Source of the DNA: Scedosporium boydii
Taxonomy: Eukaryota > Ascomycota > Sordariomycetes > Microascales > Microascaceae
Assembly: GCA_002221725.1 (NCBI GenBank)
Contig: NJFT01000012.1
Location: 1-64,000, forward strand
Reading direction: 5' to 3'
Length of the DNA: 64,000 bases
Below are positions 21,801-32,962 of this stretch, one piece after another. The notes under the pieces were generated by a model that saw nothing but the letters and a program-made list of their open reading frames with translations, was not told the DNA's origin and ran no database searches. Every line of letters starts with the position of its first letter. Position 1 is the first letter of the stretch. Position numbers and translations under genes: made by a program.

Positions 21801-23466
21801 ATGAACGAGTATCAGAAATATCTCGCCACGGAGATTCTTTCCACCGCGAAGCCGGTAACTAAATCTCCCTGCCCTAGAGGATAACTTCATATTGCTGATG
21901 ACCCCGTAGGTGACTTATCGCGTACTTAGTCGTGAACTGAAAGTTCACGTAAACACTGCTAAACAGTTAGTTGATCCGAGCAGATGAACCTACCTGTGTT
22001 TTGAACGTGGATGTAGGGAACTTACAATTGTACCACTCGCTTCAAGAATGCTCTTCGAGTTCCATCGGCTTCAGAATCAGAAGTCGCCGAACAGTGTTTA
22101 TGCAACCTACCTTGTCTATGGAGAAAAGAGTGGAGGCTCTCCTGCCAGTGATGGAGACGTGGAGATGAGCAGCACCGCGGATACGGATACGAGCTGGAGG
22201 GCAACCTTGGCACTGATTGAAGAAAAGGAGCTACAAGGCAAGTTGCAGAAAGTACTCCCAGACAGGAACATCGAATGTTAACTAAGATTTCGCTCCAGGT
22301 GCTCTCAAAGAGTATAGCTCTGTGTATTCGATCCATGTCTACAGTTTAAGCCCCCACGCAGGTCAGGTATTTATAACTGTTCTATTTGCTAGGTGTTTTT
22401 TGGCAGCATGAATCCCTGATCGGCTTCTCTAGGACCTGCAGTTACTCTCGGAGTCGAATAATGACGGTCTGTCGGGTTACTCGGCCGACCTCGGGCCTGT
22501 CGGTGCTCAGAATCATTTCGGTGGGGTTGCAAATTCCCGTGTCCGGCTCAGAGATCGCCGAGGTTACAAACCCCCAGTGACCAATGCGTCCGCCGCCGCC
22601 AGAGAGACCCCATCGCAAAAGAAATCAGCTTGGAAGGTTTCAAGTAACCCCCAAGAGAAAACCGAGTCACCTAAACCCGCAGCTAGTTCTACTCGGCAAA
22701 TATCCTCATCTGCTAGGGCACCAGCAAAAAGCGGGAGCAAGGGACCCTCAAGCAGTATCATGCAATCCTTTGCGAAGGCCTCTGCCAAGGCTTCGAAATC
22801 TAGCAGTGCTGCTGAACCCGCCCCCACCCCTCCAGCAGTCTCTGATGTGGATTCACAGCAGCCGGCCATGTATGATGACGATGATGACGATGATGGCGAT
22901 GACGACGACGACGACAGCGCCGTTTTACCCCGACCAAAAGTCACCGTCGATGACGCGGAGAATCGCAAATCTCGGCTCCAAAGGGAAGCTGAGCTACGGC
23001 GAATGATGGACGAAGATGATGAAAGTTCCGGGATATCTACGACCGTCGACATCGAAAAAACGGAAAATCTATCCGACAATTCTCAGGCGGAGACCACGGG
23101 AGACGGAGGTGAAGAAGCCCCGCCTGATAATACGGAGACTAAGGCAGAGCCTACAGCTACGGAATCAAGCAACGGTGAGGGGCGGAGAAGAGGCAAGCGG
23201 CGAGTGATGAAAAAGAAGCAAATCCAGGATGAAGAGGGGTATCTTAGTAAGTCATGCCGAATGAAGCAGCATGCCTTCTTACAAGAACTAACCAGACAAT
23301 CTTCCCAACCCCAGTTACTGTCCAGGAGCCAGTTTGGGAATCGTTCTCCGAGGATGAGACTCCCCAGCCACGGAAGCCCGCGCCGGCAGCCGCCTCCACA
23401 AAAGCGAAGAAGCCAGCGCCAAAGGGACAGGGAAGCATCATGTCCTTCTTTGCGAAGAAGTCGTGA
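21801..23466 (+). CDS. DNA polymerase delta subunit 3 (POLD3/Cdc27/Pol32)
   Basis: Non-catalytic subunit linking Pol delta to PCNA and to translesion synthesis. Six exons are proposed: 21801-21854, 21910-21965, 22047-22237, 22299-22366, 22433-23246 and 23315-23466 (444 aa). The N-terminus (MNEYQKYLATEILSTAKPVT, then YRVLSRELKVHVNTAKQML) matches the family's winged-helix domain. YSSVYSIHVYSL is the conserved strand that follows. The rest is acidic and disordered, including an Asp-rich run near residue 230. The C-terminus is a perfect PCNA-interacting box, QGSIMSFF, within the last 12 residues. Intron 3 uses a GC donor (AAG|GCAAGT); no GT donor preserves the frame there. Confidence 0.92.
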
Positions 23467-23873
23467 GCTTGGGGGGAACGGGGGGTTCCCCACATTAGCT
23501 TGTTATGGATTGCTGTTGTTCAATATTCGGTTTGGCACTGCTGGTTTGGCAATACCGTTTACAACCGATTTGACCCGAGCCGCCATTAATACCTCTCGCT
23601 TGACTCTGTAAACTATGAAACAGTGCAGTCCCAAAATGGTATGTCTCCATAGCAAGTAAAAGTAACTATTTCGATTTAATCAAATACTTCAATATAGGAA
23701 TAGACCTTCTGATGCTTCTTAGGGCCCACACTTAATTCGAATGCGGATTTAGTGCATGTTTTAAGTGTAACTACGAGATGTTGTAATCCAAGTTACGACA
23801 AATACCAAGTACAATCTTCCTGTGAGCCCAACTCTGCTCGACTTGCTAGAGACATCTTGCGTGCCAATATACA
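23467..23873. other. Intergenic, nothing seen
   Basis: Short AT-leaning spacer between two plus-strand genes. No coding or RNA feature recognised. Confidence 0.5.
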
Positions 23874-25357
23874 ATGGGTGAAGCAGTCCGCAGTCCCAAG
23901 GCACGGGTCAACCTCCTCAGGGGTTGGCCAGCGCCCGAGTCACTGCCTGCAGATCAGCTTCGTGAAGCGGCTCTGGATCTTCTCTCCAATCCAACAGAGT
24001 ATGTTCCCGCGCTCCAGTATGGACCAGACCCGGGGTCGCAAGCCCTAAGAGAGGAACTCTCCCAGTGGCTTGCAAGAATGTATTCCGTATCGCCGGACCC
24101 TGAGAGGATATGCATTACCGGTGGGGCTAGTCAAAATCTGGCGCGCATTCTACAAAGATTCACCGATCCTTGTTTCACACGCATGGTTTGGATGGTGGCG
24201 CCGTGTTACTATCTAGCCTGTCCAATTTTTGAAGATGCTGGGTTTTCTGGCAGACTGCGGGCTGTTCCCGAGGACCCAGAGGGTATTGATATTGCCTATC
24301 TTGCCAGAGGACTAGCCCTTTCGGATTCCGACTTGTCAGCTGACGCACCTGTAAGTCTGCGCTCTAGCATGCGAGAGATGAAGCCTGAAGTGGTGACGAG
24401 CCGGTAGTGTCATGGGAAAGATTCTCTGGGAGCTCCCCTCTCTCGCCTGCGTCCAATCAAATTAACATTTCATCTTAGAATTACGAGAGCAGGGACGAGA
24501 CTAGAATTTATAGGCACATCATTTATGTGGTCCCCACGAGCGCCAACCCGTCGGGCAAGTCCATGAGCCTCGAAAGAAGAACGGACTTGGTCCATCTTGC
24601 TCGAAAGCATAACGCCCTGGTCATTAGTGACGACGTGTATGACGCCCTCCAGTGGTCGTTGTTGACGGAACCGGGCCACGGCAACGGAGCAGCTGCTCCA
24701 GAAGTTCTGCCGCGATTGTGTGACATAGATCTTACTCTCGAGCCAGCTCCAGATGATCCATGCCATTTTGGGAATACCGTAAGCAACGGGTCCTTCAGCA
24801 AGATAGTCGCACCGGGTATGCGGACAGGGTGGACAGAAGCAACGCCCAAGTTCACGTATGCACTCTCCCAAACGGGATCGACTCGTTCCGGCGGAAGCCC
24901 GAGCCAATTCGGAGCAACGCTGATGTGGAAACTTTTGAAAAGCGGCGATCTAGACGCGCACCTAGAGACCGTTATCATCCCGGGGCTCCAGCGGCGTCAC
25001 AGGCAACTTTTGAGAAGTATCAGAGAACACTTGATTCCACTAGGCGTAACCCTCGACGATGCCAACCACGCTGCAGGCAGTTCGCAATATGGGGGCTATT
25101 TTGTATGGCTAACACTACCGAGCAATTTAGACTCGGAAGCCATTGCCTCCCGGGCAGAGAAGGAGGAGAATCTGACTATTGGGCACGGGAAGATGTTCGA
25201 AGTGCGAGGCGACGAGGACTCGGCCTTGTTCAGGAATCACATCCGACTCTCTTTTTCTTGGGAGCCCGAGGAGGCTCTGGCCGAAGGAATCCGAAGACTG
25301 GGCAATGTCGTGAGGTCACAGCTAGAGCAGTCCAGGACATGCATCCCGTCTCAGTAG
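23874..25357 (+). CDS. PLP-dependent aminotransferase, class I/II (YER152C-like)
   Basis: Fold-type I aminotransferase of the group related to yeast YER152C and 2-aminoadipate transaminases; the substrate cannot be told from sequence. Exons 23874-24350 and 24479-25357 give 451 aa. Visible family motifs are LQYGPDPGSQALREEL near the N-terminus, ITGGASQNL, VVPTSANPSGKSMSLERR, VISDDVYDALQW (the Asp that contacts the PLP pyridine nitrogen) and SNGSFSKIVAPGMRTGW with the Schiff-base lysine. The C-terminal HIRLSFSWEPEEALAEGIRR supplies the Arg that binds the substrate carboxylate. The intron is GTAAGT...CTTAG in phase 0. Confidence 0.92.
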
Positions 25358-26490
25358 ATGCAGGGGAGGAAAAGGACCAGGAGAGCTTTGTTCAAAGCCC
25401 CCATTACTTGCTTCATGTACTGAGATCGAGTCCCTCGGGTACCGCATTCATTCTCAACGAAGTCATCTCGCACCTCGCCCGCCCCAGAGTTCAAATGGAG
25501 CCAGGGCCATTACCGCCGCTATCGGCTATCAGTCGCCCTATATCCGTGATGTTCTCCTTTCGCTGCACCGCACTCGCCCTGGGCCGATCATGTTCTGTCC
25601 GTGTTGGATGTCGTAGCTTTATCGTCAAATGCTGTGTGGGATCACCGTAACGTTTATCAGTATTATCGCGCTTCTGAGTCTGACCAATAAATTCGGACAT
25701 GACATGAACATTCCCCTGTGGCGACGCTGTCATACACGGGGATATACAGCTCTAGTATTTATTTAGATTCGTCAACGGTCAGTCTCATTGATCGATACAC
25801 CACCAAGTCTCAAACGCTAATCGAGGTCGACCTGATGCGATATCTTTTTACGTTGGAATACATGGGACAGGGTGGTGGGATCATTGAAAGGCGCCCGTTC
25901 TTCAACCTCACGTTTTTGGTGTTTTGCGATCAACGTTTAAATAGGCAGACTGTGTGACGAAATAACAATTTGCGTGACTGCTAGGCGCACTGGGCAGTGG
26001 CAGTGGGCACCGCGGAGCTGTAACTTGTAGGCGACACGAGCCCGTGAAGGTTAGAAACGACGATGACTTAGATCATTGACGTTTTGTGTGGGTTGCGGGA
26101 TTCAAAAAAAAAAAAAAATTAAAATTAAAATTAATAAGGAATAAGATCACTGACCGAGTCCGTTCAATGTTCCCATTCACAATTCACACACCATTGTGGC
26201 TGGCATCCTCAGCCCAATCTCTCACCTCTCACCTCTCACCCCTCGCTTCTCACATTTTTCCACAGTAGAGGTCATCAATTGATCAAATATCAATTGATAC
26301 TTGTAGAGGCGCGAACTGGCAGCTTCAGGCCTCAACACCCTCACGTATGCACCGTGCTGCGTTGGCGAACATCAAGTAATATAATTTGTCCTGGAGCCTT
26401 TAGAACCTGGCGCTTGGAGATCTCGGACTTGTTTCTTTTATTTTGTTTCTTCTTTCTCTTCTTTCTCTCTTTTCAACTCGAACCGCCGCC
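25358..26490. other. Intergenic, simple repeats only
   Basis: Contains a poly-A run of 14 followed by TTAAAA-type repeats (about 26104-26132) and CTCACCTCTCACC repeats (about 26219-26250), the latter in the promoter of the mannosidase gene. No supported gene. Confidence 0.5.
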
Positions 26491-28455
26491 ATGGTGCTTC
26501 GCATCTCAGCCCCCTACGTCGCGTTGGTGATGGCCCTCTTCACGGGCGTCATTTCCGGCCATGACGCGCAAAGGCCGATCGGCAACATTGGCGTCGGCGC
26601 CGGCGATCCAGAGTGCCCTGATTATGCGTTGTACTCCCAGTACCCGCAGTAAGCCTCTCCCTTCTCTATCTTCTCGTCTTCTCGTCGAGGGGGTAGTGGT
26701 CGTCCTCGGGAGCATTATACCATCTAGACTGACACCACTTCCCAGCCCACCTTTCAGTGAAGGCCCGCGCCGGCTGCCATTTCAGCGTCCGGTGGAGGCA
26801 TGTCGGACATTTCGCTCTCAGGCCATCGAGAAGGTCATCAAGGATGTCACCTCCAGAATGAAAGACCCGGACCTGGCGCGTCTCTTCGAAAACACCTTTC
26901 CGTCCACGACTGACACTACCATCAAGTTCCACACAGACGGCAAATCAATCAGGTTTATGGATGTTGATCTCGGAAAGCCGAACAACGAAGGAAAGTGGGA
27001 AGGCCCTCAAACGTTCGTCATCACCGGCGATATCAACGCGGAGTGGCTGCGAGACTCTACGAACCAGCTGTCGCCATATCATTTCCTAGCAAAGCTAGAT
27101 CCCCATCTCCATACTCTCCTTCTCGGCGCCATCAACACTCAGGCCGAGTACGTCATTGAATCGCCGTATTGTAATGCGTTTCAGGCACCTCCTATGAGCA
27201 ACTTGCCTCCGGTAGCTAACGGACAAGATGACACCGTCCATCCGATGTATGAGCCCAGCTTTGTCTTTGAATGCAAATACGAACTTGACTCATTGGCCCA
27301 CTTTCTCGCTCTCGCCAATGATTTCTACGAGCACACAGGGTCGACCGAATTTCTCAATTCGAGATGGCTGGCGGCTCTTGAACGGTTGCTCGACGTCCTC
27401 GAGCAGCAATCCTTGCCTACCTTTGACCCCACGACTGGCCAGCATCGGATGAATGAATACACTTTCCAGCGTCAAACAAAACTCGGGACCGAGACCCTAA
27501 ACCTCAGGGGCACCGGCAATCCCCTCAACAACGGCACCGGGCTTATCAGATCAGCCTTCCGGCCCAGTGATGACGCCACTATCCTTGGGTTCTTCATTCC
27601 GGCGAATGCCATGATGGCTGTTGAACTGCGGAAAGCTGCAAAGATGTTAGGGGATGTAGGTAAGCTGGACTTATCGAAATCTTTGTCTCACTGGAGCCAA
27701 AAAATCTCAAAGGGCGTGTGGGATCACGGTGTCATCAAGCATGCCAAGTTCGGACAGGTGTTTGCTTTCGAGGTTGACGGATACGGCTCTCATATACTCA
27801 TGGATGATGCAAACTACCCGTCCCTACTTGCCCTCCCGCGGATGGGCTTCCTAGACCGAGAGAACCCAGTGTACCAAAATACGCGGAGAATGCTCCTTTC
27901 TCACTTATCTAACCCTTATTACTTGACCGGCCGACATTTTCACGGCATCGGAGGTAAGATCCGCCAACGGCATCATTTGGGGAAGGCTGAAGAATAGCCG
28001 GCTAAGGATGCGGTTCACTAGGACCACATATCGGCGTCAGTAATGCCTGGCCGATGAGCCTGTTGATTCAGGCCCAGACCTCCGATGACGATGAGGAGAT
28101 TGAGGAGTGCCTTGAACTTGTTATCAGATCAGCTCCTCTAGGCCTCATGCACGAGAGCGTTAATGTGAATCACATTGCCTCATATACCAGTGAGTCCGCC
28201 CCCCATCTCGTGCGGATCACCCACCGGTAGGATTTATCAATGTTGCTGACATATATTCAACCTCCTACCTACCACAGGGAGCTGGTTTGCTTGTAAGTTG
28301 ACCAACAACCCCAGAGTGAAGCGAGCAGGTTTTAACCAATTCCAGGGTGTAACGGCGTTTTCGCGGAGACGATACTAGACCTTGCGAGGCGAAAGCCTCA
28401 TCTAATTTTTACGGATCCCACACCTTACGAGGGGCCGGGCCATGTTGTAACTTGA
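26491..28455 (+). CDS. Glycoside hydrolase family 125 (exo-alpha-1,6-mannosidase, Mug157-like)
   Basis: Predicted secretory-pathway or secreted exo-alpha-1,6-mannosidase. Exons 26491-26648, 26746-27953, 28022-28189, 28278-28292 and 28346-28455 give 552 aa. The first about 22 residues form a signal peptide (VLRISAPYVALVMALFTGVI). GH125 motifs appear in order: FVITGDINAEWLRDSTNQ, EYVIESPYCNAFQ, SAFRPSDDATILGFFIPANA, ANYPSLLALP, and MHESVNVNHIASYTRSWFAW across the last three exons. The DDA and MHES segments probably carry the catalytic acids, by family analogy. Exon 4 is only 15 nt (RSWFA) and is required for the conserved block. The start ATG has a strong CCGCCGCC context. Confidence 0.93.
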
Positions 28456-28715
28456 TTCGCATGTAGCACATTTCATCCCAGTCATGATAGTTTTCCCACT
28501 AATAGCATGCATGGCAATGTTCCATCGGCTGTCTATTCATAAGCACATCATAATCTGATGAAGGGTATTATTTACACCCTTCTGATTCTAAATTAAGAAG
28601 AAGAGAAGGTACGAGGCATGCTGCCGGCACAGGCCTATCGCGCTGAACCCGGTGCGCCTTGATGGAAAGTCGTCATGACCAGAAAGAGTAGGGCAAGAAA
28701 GACTTCGATTCGTGA

Positions 28716-31037
28716 TTAGTCAAATGCATCCTGAGCTGGACCATTTTCAACAGTATCGCCGCCCATTGCGTCTCTCAGAGGAGCTGTTTCTAGGTTGGCT
28801 GCGCCGGCGGTTGCGGAGGTCAGCGTGCCTGCCCTCGGGCGCCGAACAGGGACGTCCAACGCCTCGCTTTCCTCATCGACCACTGGCGTTGAGTAGTCCA
28901 CACCACTCTCTAGATTGGTAGGGTGTGGCGGCTCCAGATGCTGCGCCAGGTGTTCCTGTAGATTGCCAATGAAATCGCTAGCAAAGGAAAACTTGTGTAT
29001 CTGCCCTTCCGGTACTTCTCCAGAATATACCGTCTGCGCCTGGTCGAGGCATCTTTGAGCTTGGATGTACTTCCCCTGGGCCACCCAGGCCTCTGCGCTC
29101 AAGATGCTCCATAATGCCGCTTTCCGACGTCGCTGACCCCAAGAGTGGCTTCCGATACCACGTTTGGAAGAATAGCACACAGCAACCCTCTCCTTGAGTA
29201 ATGCGTCGGCTACACGGCCAGGGATTTTTGACTCTATTAGTCTGACGCCCCATCTTGCCGCCTCATCGATGCTGCTCCCGCCGCGAAGCCTGAGGAGCTC
29301 CATGCTAAGCATCACACATCGCAACGCACCCAAAGGATCGTTGCAGCGAGCATGGTAAGAATAGAATGCGGCGTCCAACGTTTGATCCGTTGCTTCTGCA
29401 CGCGATTTGTACACCAAGTGTTTTGGGGTTACCAAGAGGCTTATTGCGGCCATTTCGCTAGCCGCTGCATGGTATTTCCAGGCTTTGGCTTCGTGGAAAT
29501 CGCTCTTGACGAGATCATAGGTCGAATGCGCCAGTTTATAATCTCTGAGCATGAACGAGAAATCGGCAAGCTTCCGCATGGTCGCCTCGGGTGTTTCTGG
29601 TCGATAAAAACCCAGCGTGTCATAGCCGTTTGATAGACTGGGAGCGAACTGGCCCGAGGCACGGGAGGTAGTTCCGAATCCTGCCCACTTTTTAGAGAAA
29701 GTTACTAGTCGCCCAGCGATTCCCCGTCGGCGCGACGCAACGTTCTCATTCCACAGGGCCACATGGCGCTCCATGGTAGGTATGATGGATTGCGTTACCA
29801 TCTCGCGAACAAATGATCGTATAGCAGTAATATCGGATTCGAATACGTAAGATGGTGTGTGGGCAAAGTCATCCTCTGCCTCTCCTCGCCGAATTGCTTC
29901 GAGCTCTTCTGCAGCTGTAAGCCACGCACTCTCTGGCAGCATTTCACCATCGTCATCTGTCTCAGCACACTGGCTGCTCCGCAATCTCAGAAGATGGCAA
30001 TGAAGACCTAAGTGTCGTTTCATCTGTTCGAAGAGTGATAACGATCGCTTAATATCGTCGTTCTCTTCGTCGTGTACGAGCACATAGTAGCGAAGGTATT
30101 CCCCATCGACCCAGGCAGGGAACTTATGACATCCTTGCGAGGTTTCGTTATATAGCCGTCTAAGCTCTTCAATCGGCGCCTCGTTCCTGGAGCTAATAGC
30201 AATGACACAGGCGACGGGGTGAGAGAAAGTAGTGTGTGGCGCAAGCGGGATGCCGGAAAGGATGCGGCGTAGATAAAGAGAGTAATAAGGTGAGCTAGAG
30301 TTAGAACCGAGCATTTGTCCCGGCAATGCATCGGGCTGGCGGGTCACGAGCAACGAATCCTCGGCGTATTGAAGATGGCGGTCAACGACAGCATCAGCAT
30401 CTCGGAGTCTAGACTTCGATATTTCTGTATTCGCTAGGGTGTTGCCAGGGGCAGCTTTCCCGGGTCTCGACGTGTTCGCCGGCTCCGGGTTCTCCCCAAT
30501 CTCCCTCGTACGGATAAAACGTATGGAGAAATCCTCCCATGAACGGCTTGAACCATTGCTATCCCTTATAGTGACCTTCCCAAGAACCGTGTCGCCGAAG
30601 GGCCGGAGAAGTTGCCAAAGTCCACGCTCGAACCCCTTTCCCTTGACCAAGGCATCGGTGTCTTCCGAGGCAACAACCGCCACATGGGGCGCGAAGGCCT
30701 GAAGGATCAAATTATGAGGCTCGCCAGCGCTATTGGCGGACCGTTCGCTCAACGGTGTATGAACATCGCGGCCAGCCATAGATCCCGGCGCTGGTCTGGA
30801 CGGCGACCCATCGGCGGCGGGCGACATGGATCGCGAACCGGGCGGGGTTAAAGTAGCCGCGAAGAGGGAGGTTGGTGGTCGGCCTGTCCGCCTGCGAGGA
30901 ACAGTCGTCGGATCTGAACTGTCTAGTTCATTCATACTAGATGCCACTCTCCTTGCGTTTTGCGGCCTTGTGGTGGATGCGGCTGGGGGTAACGACTGTA
31001 TTGCTTGAGTGGCGACTTCATTGTGGTTAGACTTCAT
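28716..31037 (-). CDS. TRS85: TRAPPIII subunit Trs85/TRAPPC8
   Basis: Specific subunit of the TRAPPIII complex, a Rab1/Ypt1 exchange factor used in autophagy and Golgi traffic. Single exon, 773 aa, ATG at 31037. A disordered N-terminus (about 110 residues) precedes the conserved block starting ILQAFAPHVAVVASEDTDAL. LFEQMKRHLGLHCHLLRLRS, VREMVTQSIIPTMERHVALW and RKLADFSFMLRDYKLAHSTY are typical of Trs85. The C-terminal third is TPR-like helices. It is shorter than animal TRAPPC8, as usual in fungi. It converges with the mannosidase gene (260 bp) and is divergent from CWC26. Confidence 0.92.
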   Translation of the reverse strand: MKSNHNEVATQAIQSLPPAASTTRPQNARRVASSMNELDSSDPTTVPRRRTGRPPTSLFAATLTPPGSRSMSPAADGSPSRPAPGSMAGRDVHTPLSERSANSAGEPHNLILQAFAPHVAVVASEDTDALVKGKGFERGLWQLLRPFGDTVLGKVTIRDSNGSSRSWEDFSIRFIRTREIGENPEPANTSRPGKAAPGNTLANTEISKSRLRDADAVVDRHLQYAEDSLLVTRQPDALPGQMLGSNSSSPYYSLYLRRILSGIPLAPHTTFSHPVACVIAISSRNEAPIEELRRLYNETSQGCHKFPAWVDGEYLRYYVLVHDEENDDIKRSLSLFEQMKRHLGLHCHLLRLRSSQCAETDDDGEMLPESAWLTAAEELEAIRRGEAEDDFAHTPSYVFESDITAIRSFVREMVTQSIIPTMERHVALWNENVASRRRGIAGRLVTFSKKWAGFGTTSRASGQFAPSLSNGYDTLGFYRPETPEATMRKLADFSFMLRDYKLAHSTYDLVKSDFHEAKAWKYHAAASEMAAISLLVTPKHLVYKSRAEATDQTLDAAFYSYHARCNDPLGALRCVMLSMELLRLRGGSSIDEAARWGVRLIESKIPGRVADALLKERVAVCYSSKRGIGSHSWGQRRRKAALWSILSAEAWVAQGKYIQAQRCLDQAQTVYSGEVPEGQIHKFSFASDFIGNLQEHLAQHLEPPHPTNLESGVDYSTPVVDEESEALDVPVRRPRAGTLTSATAGAANLETAPLRDAMGGDTVENGPAQDAFD

Positions 31038-31745
31038 GAAGGACGGTCGCTATGCAGCAGGTGGGATCGGTCGGGTGCGACGTCTCCGCGTTGTTGGCTC
31101 GAAGTAATGGGGTCTAATTATCAGTGACCCTCATGGTCCCTCCTATGTCCGACTATGGCGCTTTTAGCCACGCCTCGCATCAAATTATATCTGCCGCGGA
31201 GCGATGCTGCGAAAGGGATGATCAGAGTGGGAAGCGCGGTAGGTTAGAGTGTAGAAGGAACAGTCCACAGGTAAGAGAGCACGGAGCTGATGGAGAATTT
31301 GAGATTTAAAAAAATGTAAACGGCTCCCCTGGAATCACGGAATAGGCAACAGTGTCATGTTCTCATGATGCAGCACTGAGGTTTGGCGACGATAAGTTAC
31401 TTCGAGGAGCAAAGGAGGCCCGGTTGGTACAAGCAGTGGTGGAAGCCCAGAATGTAGATGTCCGATCCAAAAATCAATGCCACATGAATAATAATAATTT
31501 GTGACAGAGAGGGAGTGAACGGTTATATTCATGGACACAGTATATCCGCATATATATTTATAATGATTGTGTGTGTCCATGCATTAAACAAAGTTTATGC
31601 TTTAATCGTGTATTAATGACATCAGGCAACCGAGGCGGCAGTATTTATTTTTATTTTCGAAGTATTCCAACAGCTTCAACGCTAGTTTCAACGACTCCCA
31701 TCATCTATTGTACCTCGTGCCACATCGCAACCTACGACCTTAGGT
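31038..31745. other. Divergent intergenic region, nothing specific
   Basis: 708 bp between the starts of TRS85 (minus) and CWC26 (plus). AT-rich stretch near 31480-31670. No RNA or protein gene supported. Confidence 0.5.
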
Positions 31746-32738
31746 ATGCCTCCAAGCTTAGACTCTTACATCGCTGCGCGCTATCTTGTCGCAGACCCCA
31801 AGCCAAGTAAGAAGAGGAAACGAAAAGGAGCCTCCGAAGAGGCTGGCTTGGTAGTGACTGAGGAGGATGAGTCTGGCTGGGGACATTTCGAAGCCAAGCC
31901 GCAAGCAGATAGTGAAGATGACGGCCCAGTCCTGGTAACCGGAACGACCTCCGAATTTCGAAAGACGAAAAACTCAAATTGGAAGTCCATTGGTGGAGGA
32001 GTTCGACCCTCTCCACTCCAGGAAGATGCGACGGTCGCAGATGCAATAATCGCGTCAGCCGCAGCCGAGCAGCTTGCTGCCTGCGAAGCTGCCGATGATG
32101 CGCCTGTTGTTTCAGGAGACTCGGATGTTGTCAAGATGAAAGATGGGACACATGCTGGCCTTCAGAGCACAGCCGCCATCGCGGCCCAGCTCGAGAAAAG
32201 ACGCCGCGAGGAACGTGAAGAATTCAAGCACATACAAGCAGGTGGCGAGGAAGAAACCGCATACCGTGATGCCGCGGGCAATCGCATCGACATATCTATG
32301 AGACGCGCGCAAGCAAGGAAGGCCGCCATGGAGGCTGAGCAAAAGGAGCGTCTTGCAAAAGAAGCCTTGAAAGGAGACATCCAGAAGATGGAGGCTCGTA
32401 AACGCCGGGAGAGAGTCGAAGACGCAAAATTCATGCCACTAGCTCGGACCATTGATGATGAAGAATTGAACCGAGAATTAAAGGAGCAGGAGAGGTGGAA
32501 CGATCCCATGATGCGCTTTTTGGGAGACACGCGACGCCGGATGCACCAGGCTCCTGGGAAGAAGAGCAGCCACCCAGTTTATCCCGGCCCGGCACCGCCG
32601 AATCGTTATGGCATACGCCCTGGGTACCGATGGGACGGTGTAGATCGGGGAAATGGATTTGAAGCTGAACGATTCAAGGCATTCAACAGACGAGAAATGA
32701 ATAAGGAACTGGATTATTCGTGGCAGATAGATGTGTAG
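31746..32738 (+). CDS. CWC26: Pre-mRNA-splicing factor CWC26/BUD13 (RES complex)
   Basis: Subunit of the RES (retention and splicing) complex with Snu17 and Pml1, bound to the activated spliceosome. Single exon, 330 aa. The N-terminus is Lys-rich (KPSKKRKRKG). The diagnostic C-terminal Bud13 block reads AYRDAAGNRIDISMRRAQAR, NDPMMRFLGD, PPNRYGIRPGYRWDGVDRGN and GFEAERFKAFNRREMNKELD. The length is within the fungal range. The ATG at 31746 follows a long AT-rich leader. It converges with TFIIF alpha, with the stops 225 bp apart. Confidence 0.95.
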   Translation: MPPSLDSYIAARYLVADPKPSKKRKRKGASEEAGLVVTEEDESGWGHFEAKPQADSEDDGPVLVTGTTSEFRKTKNSNWKSIGGGVRPSPLQEDATVADAIIASAAAEQLAACEAADDAPVVSGDSDVVKMKDGTHAGLQSTAAIAAQLEKRRREEREEFKHIQAGGEEETAYRDAAGNRIDISMRRAQARKAAMEAEQKERLAKEALKGDIQKMEARKRRERVEDAKFMPLARTIDDEELNRELKEQERWNDPMMRFLGDTRRRMHQAPGKKSSHPVYPGPAPPNRYGIRPGYRWDGVDRGNGFEAERFKAFNRREMNKELDYSWQIDV

Positions 32739-32962
32739 ATTACGATACCAGCATATGTGTATATTAATGCTTCCTTCCATTTTATGCCTTCTAGCTGGAA
32801 GGTTTTCTGTGTACTGCTGCACCTCTCAGATTTGCTTATGATCGCACCCCTAAGACCCGGGAGTATAACCCCCGAGAATTTTCATAAGAACAAGTCCTCT
32901 ATTTCGTTATATTGGGACATACTGCCATGGTGCAAGGTTGGAGCATTGATGCCGTGCGAGTC

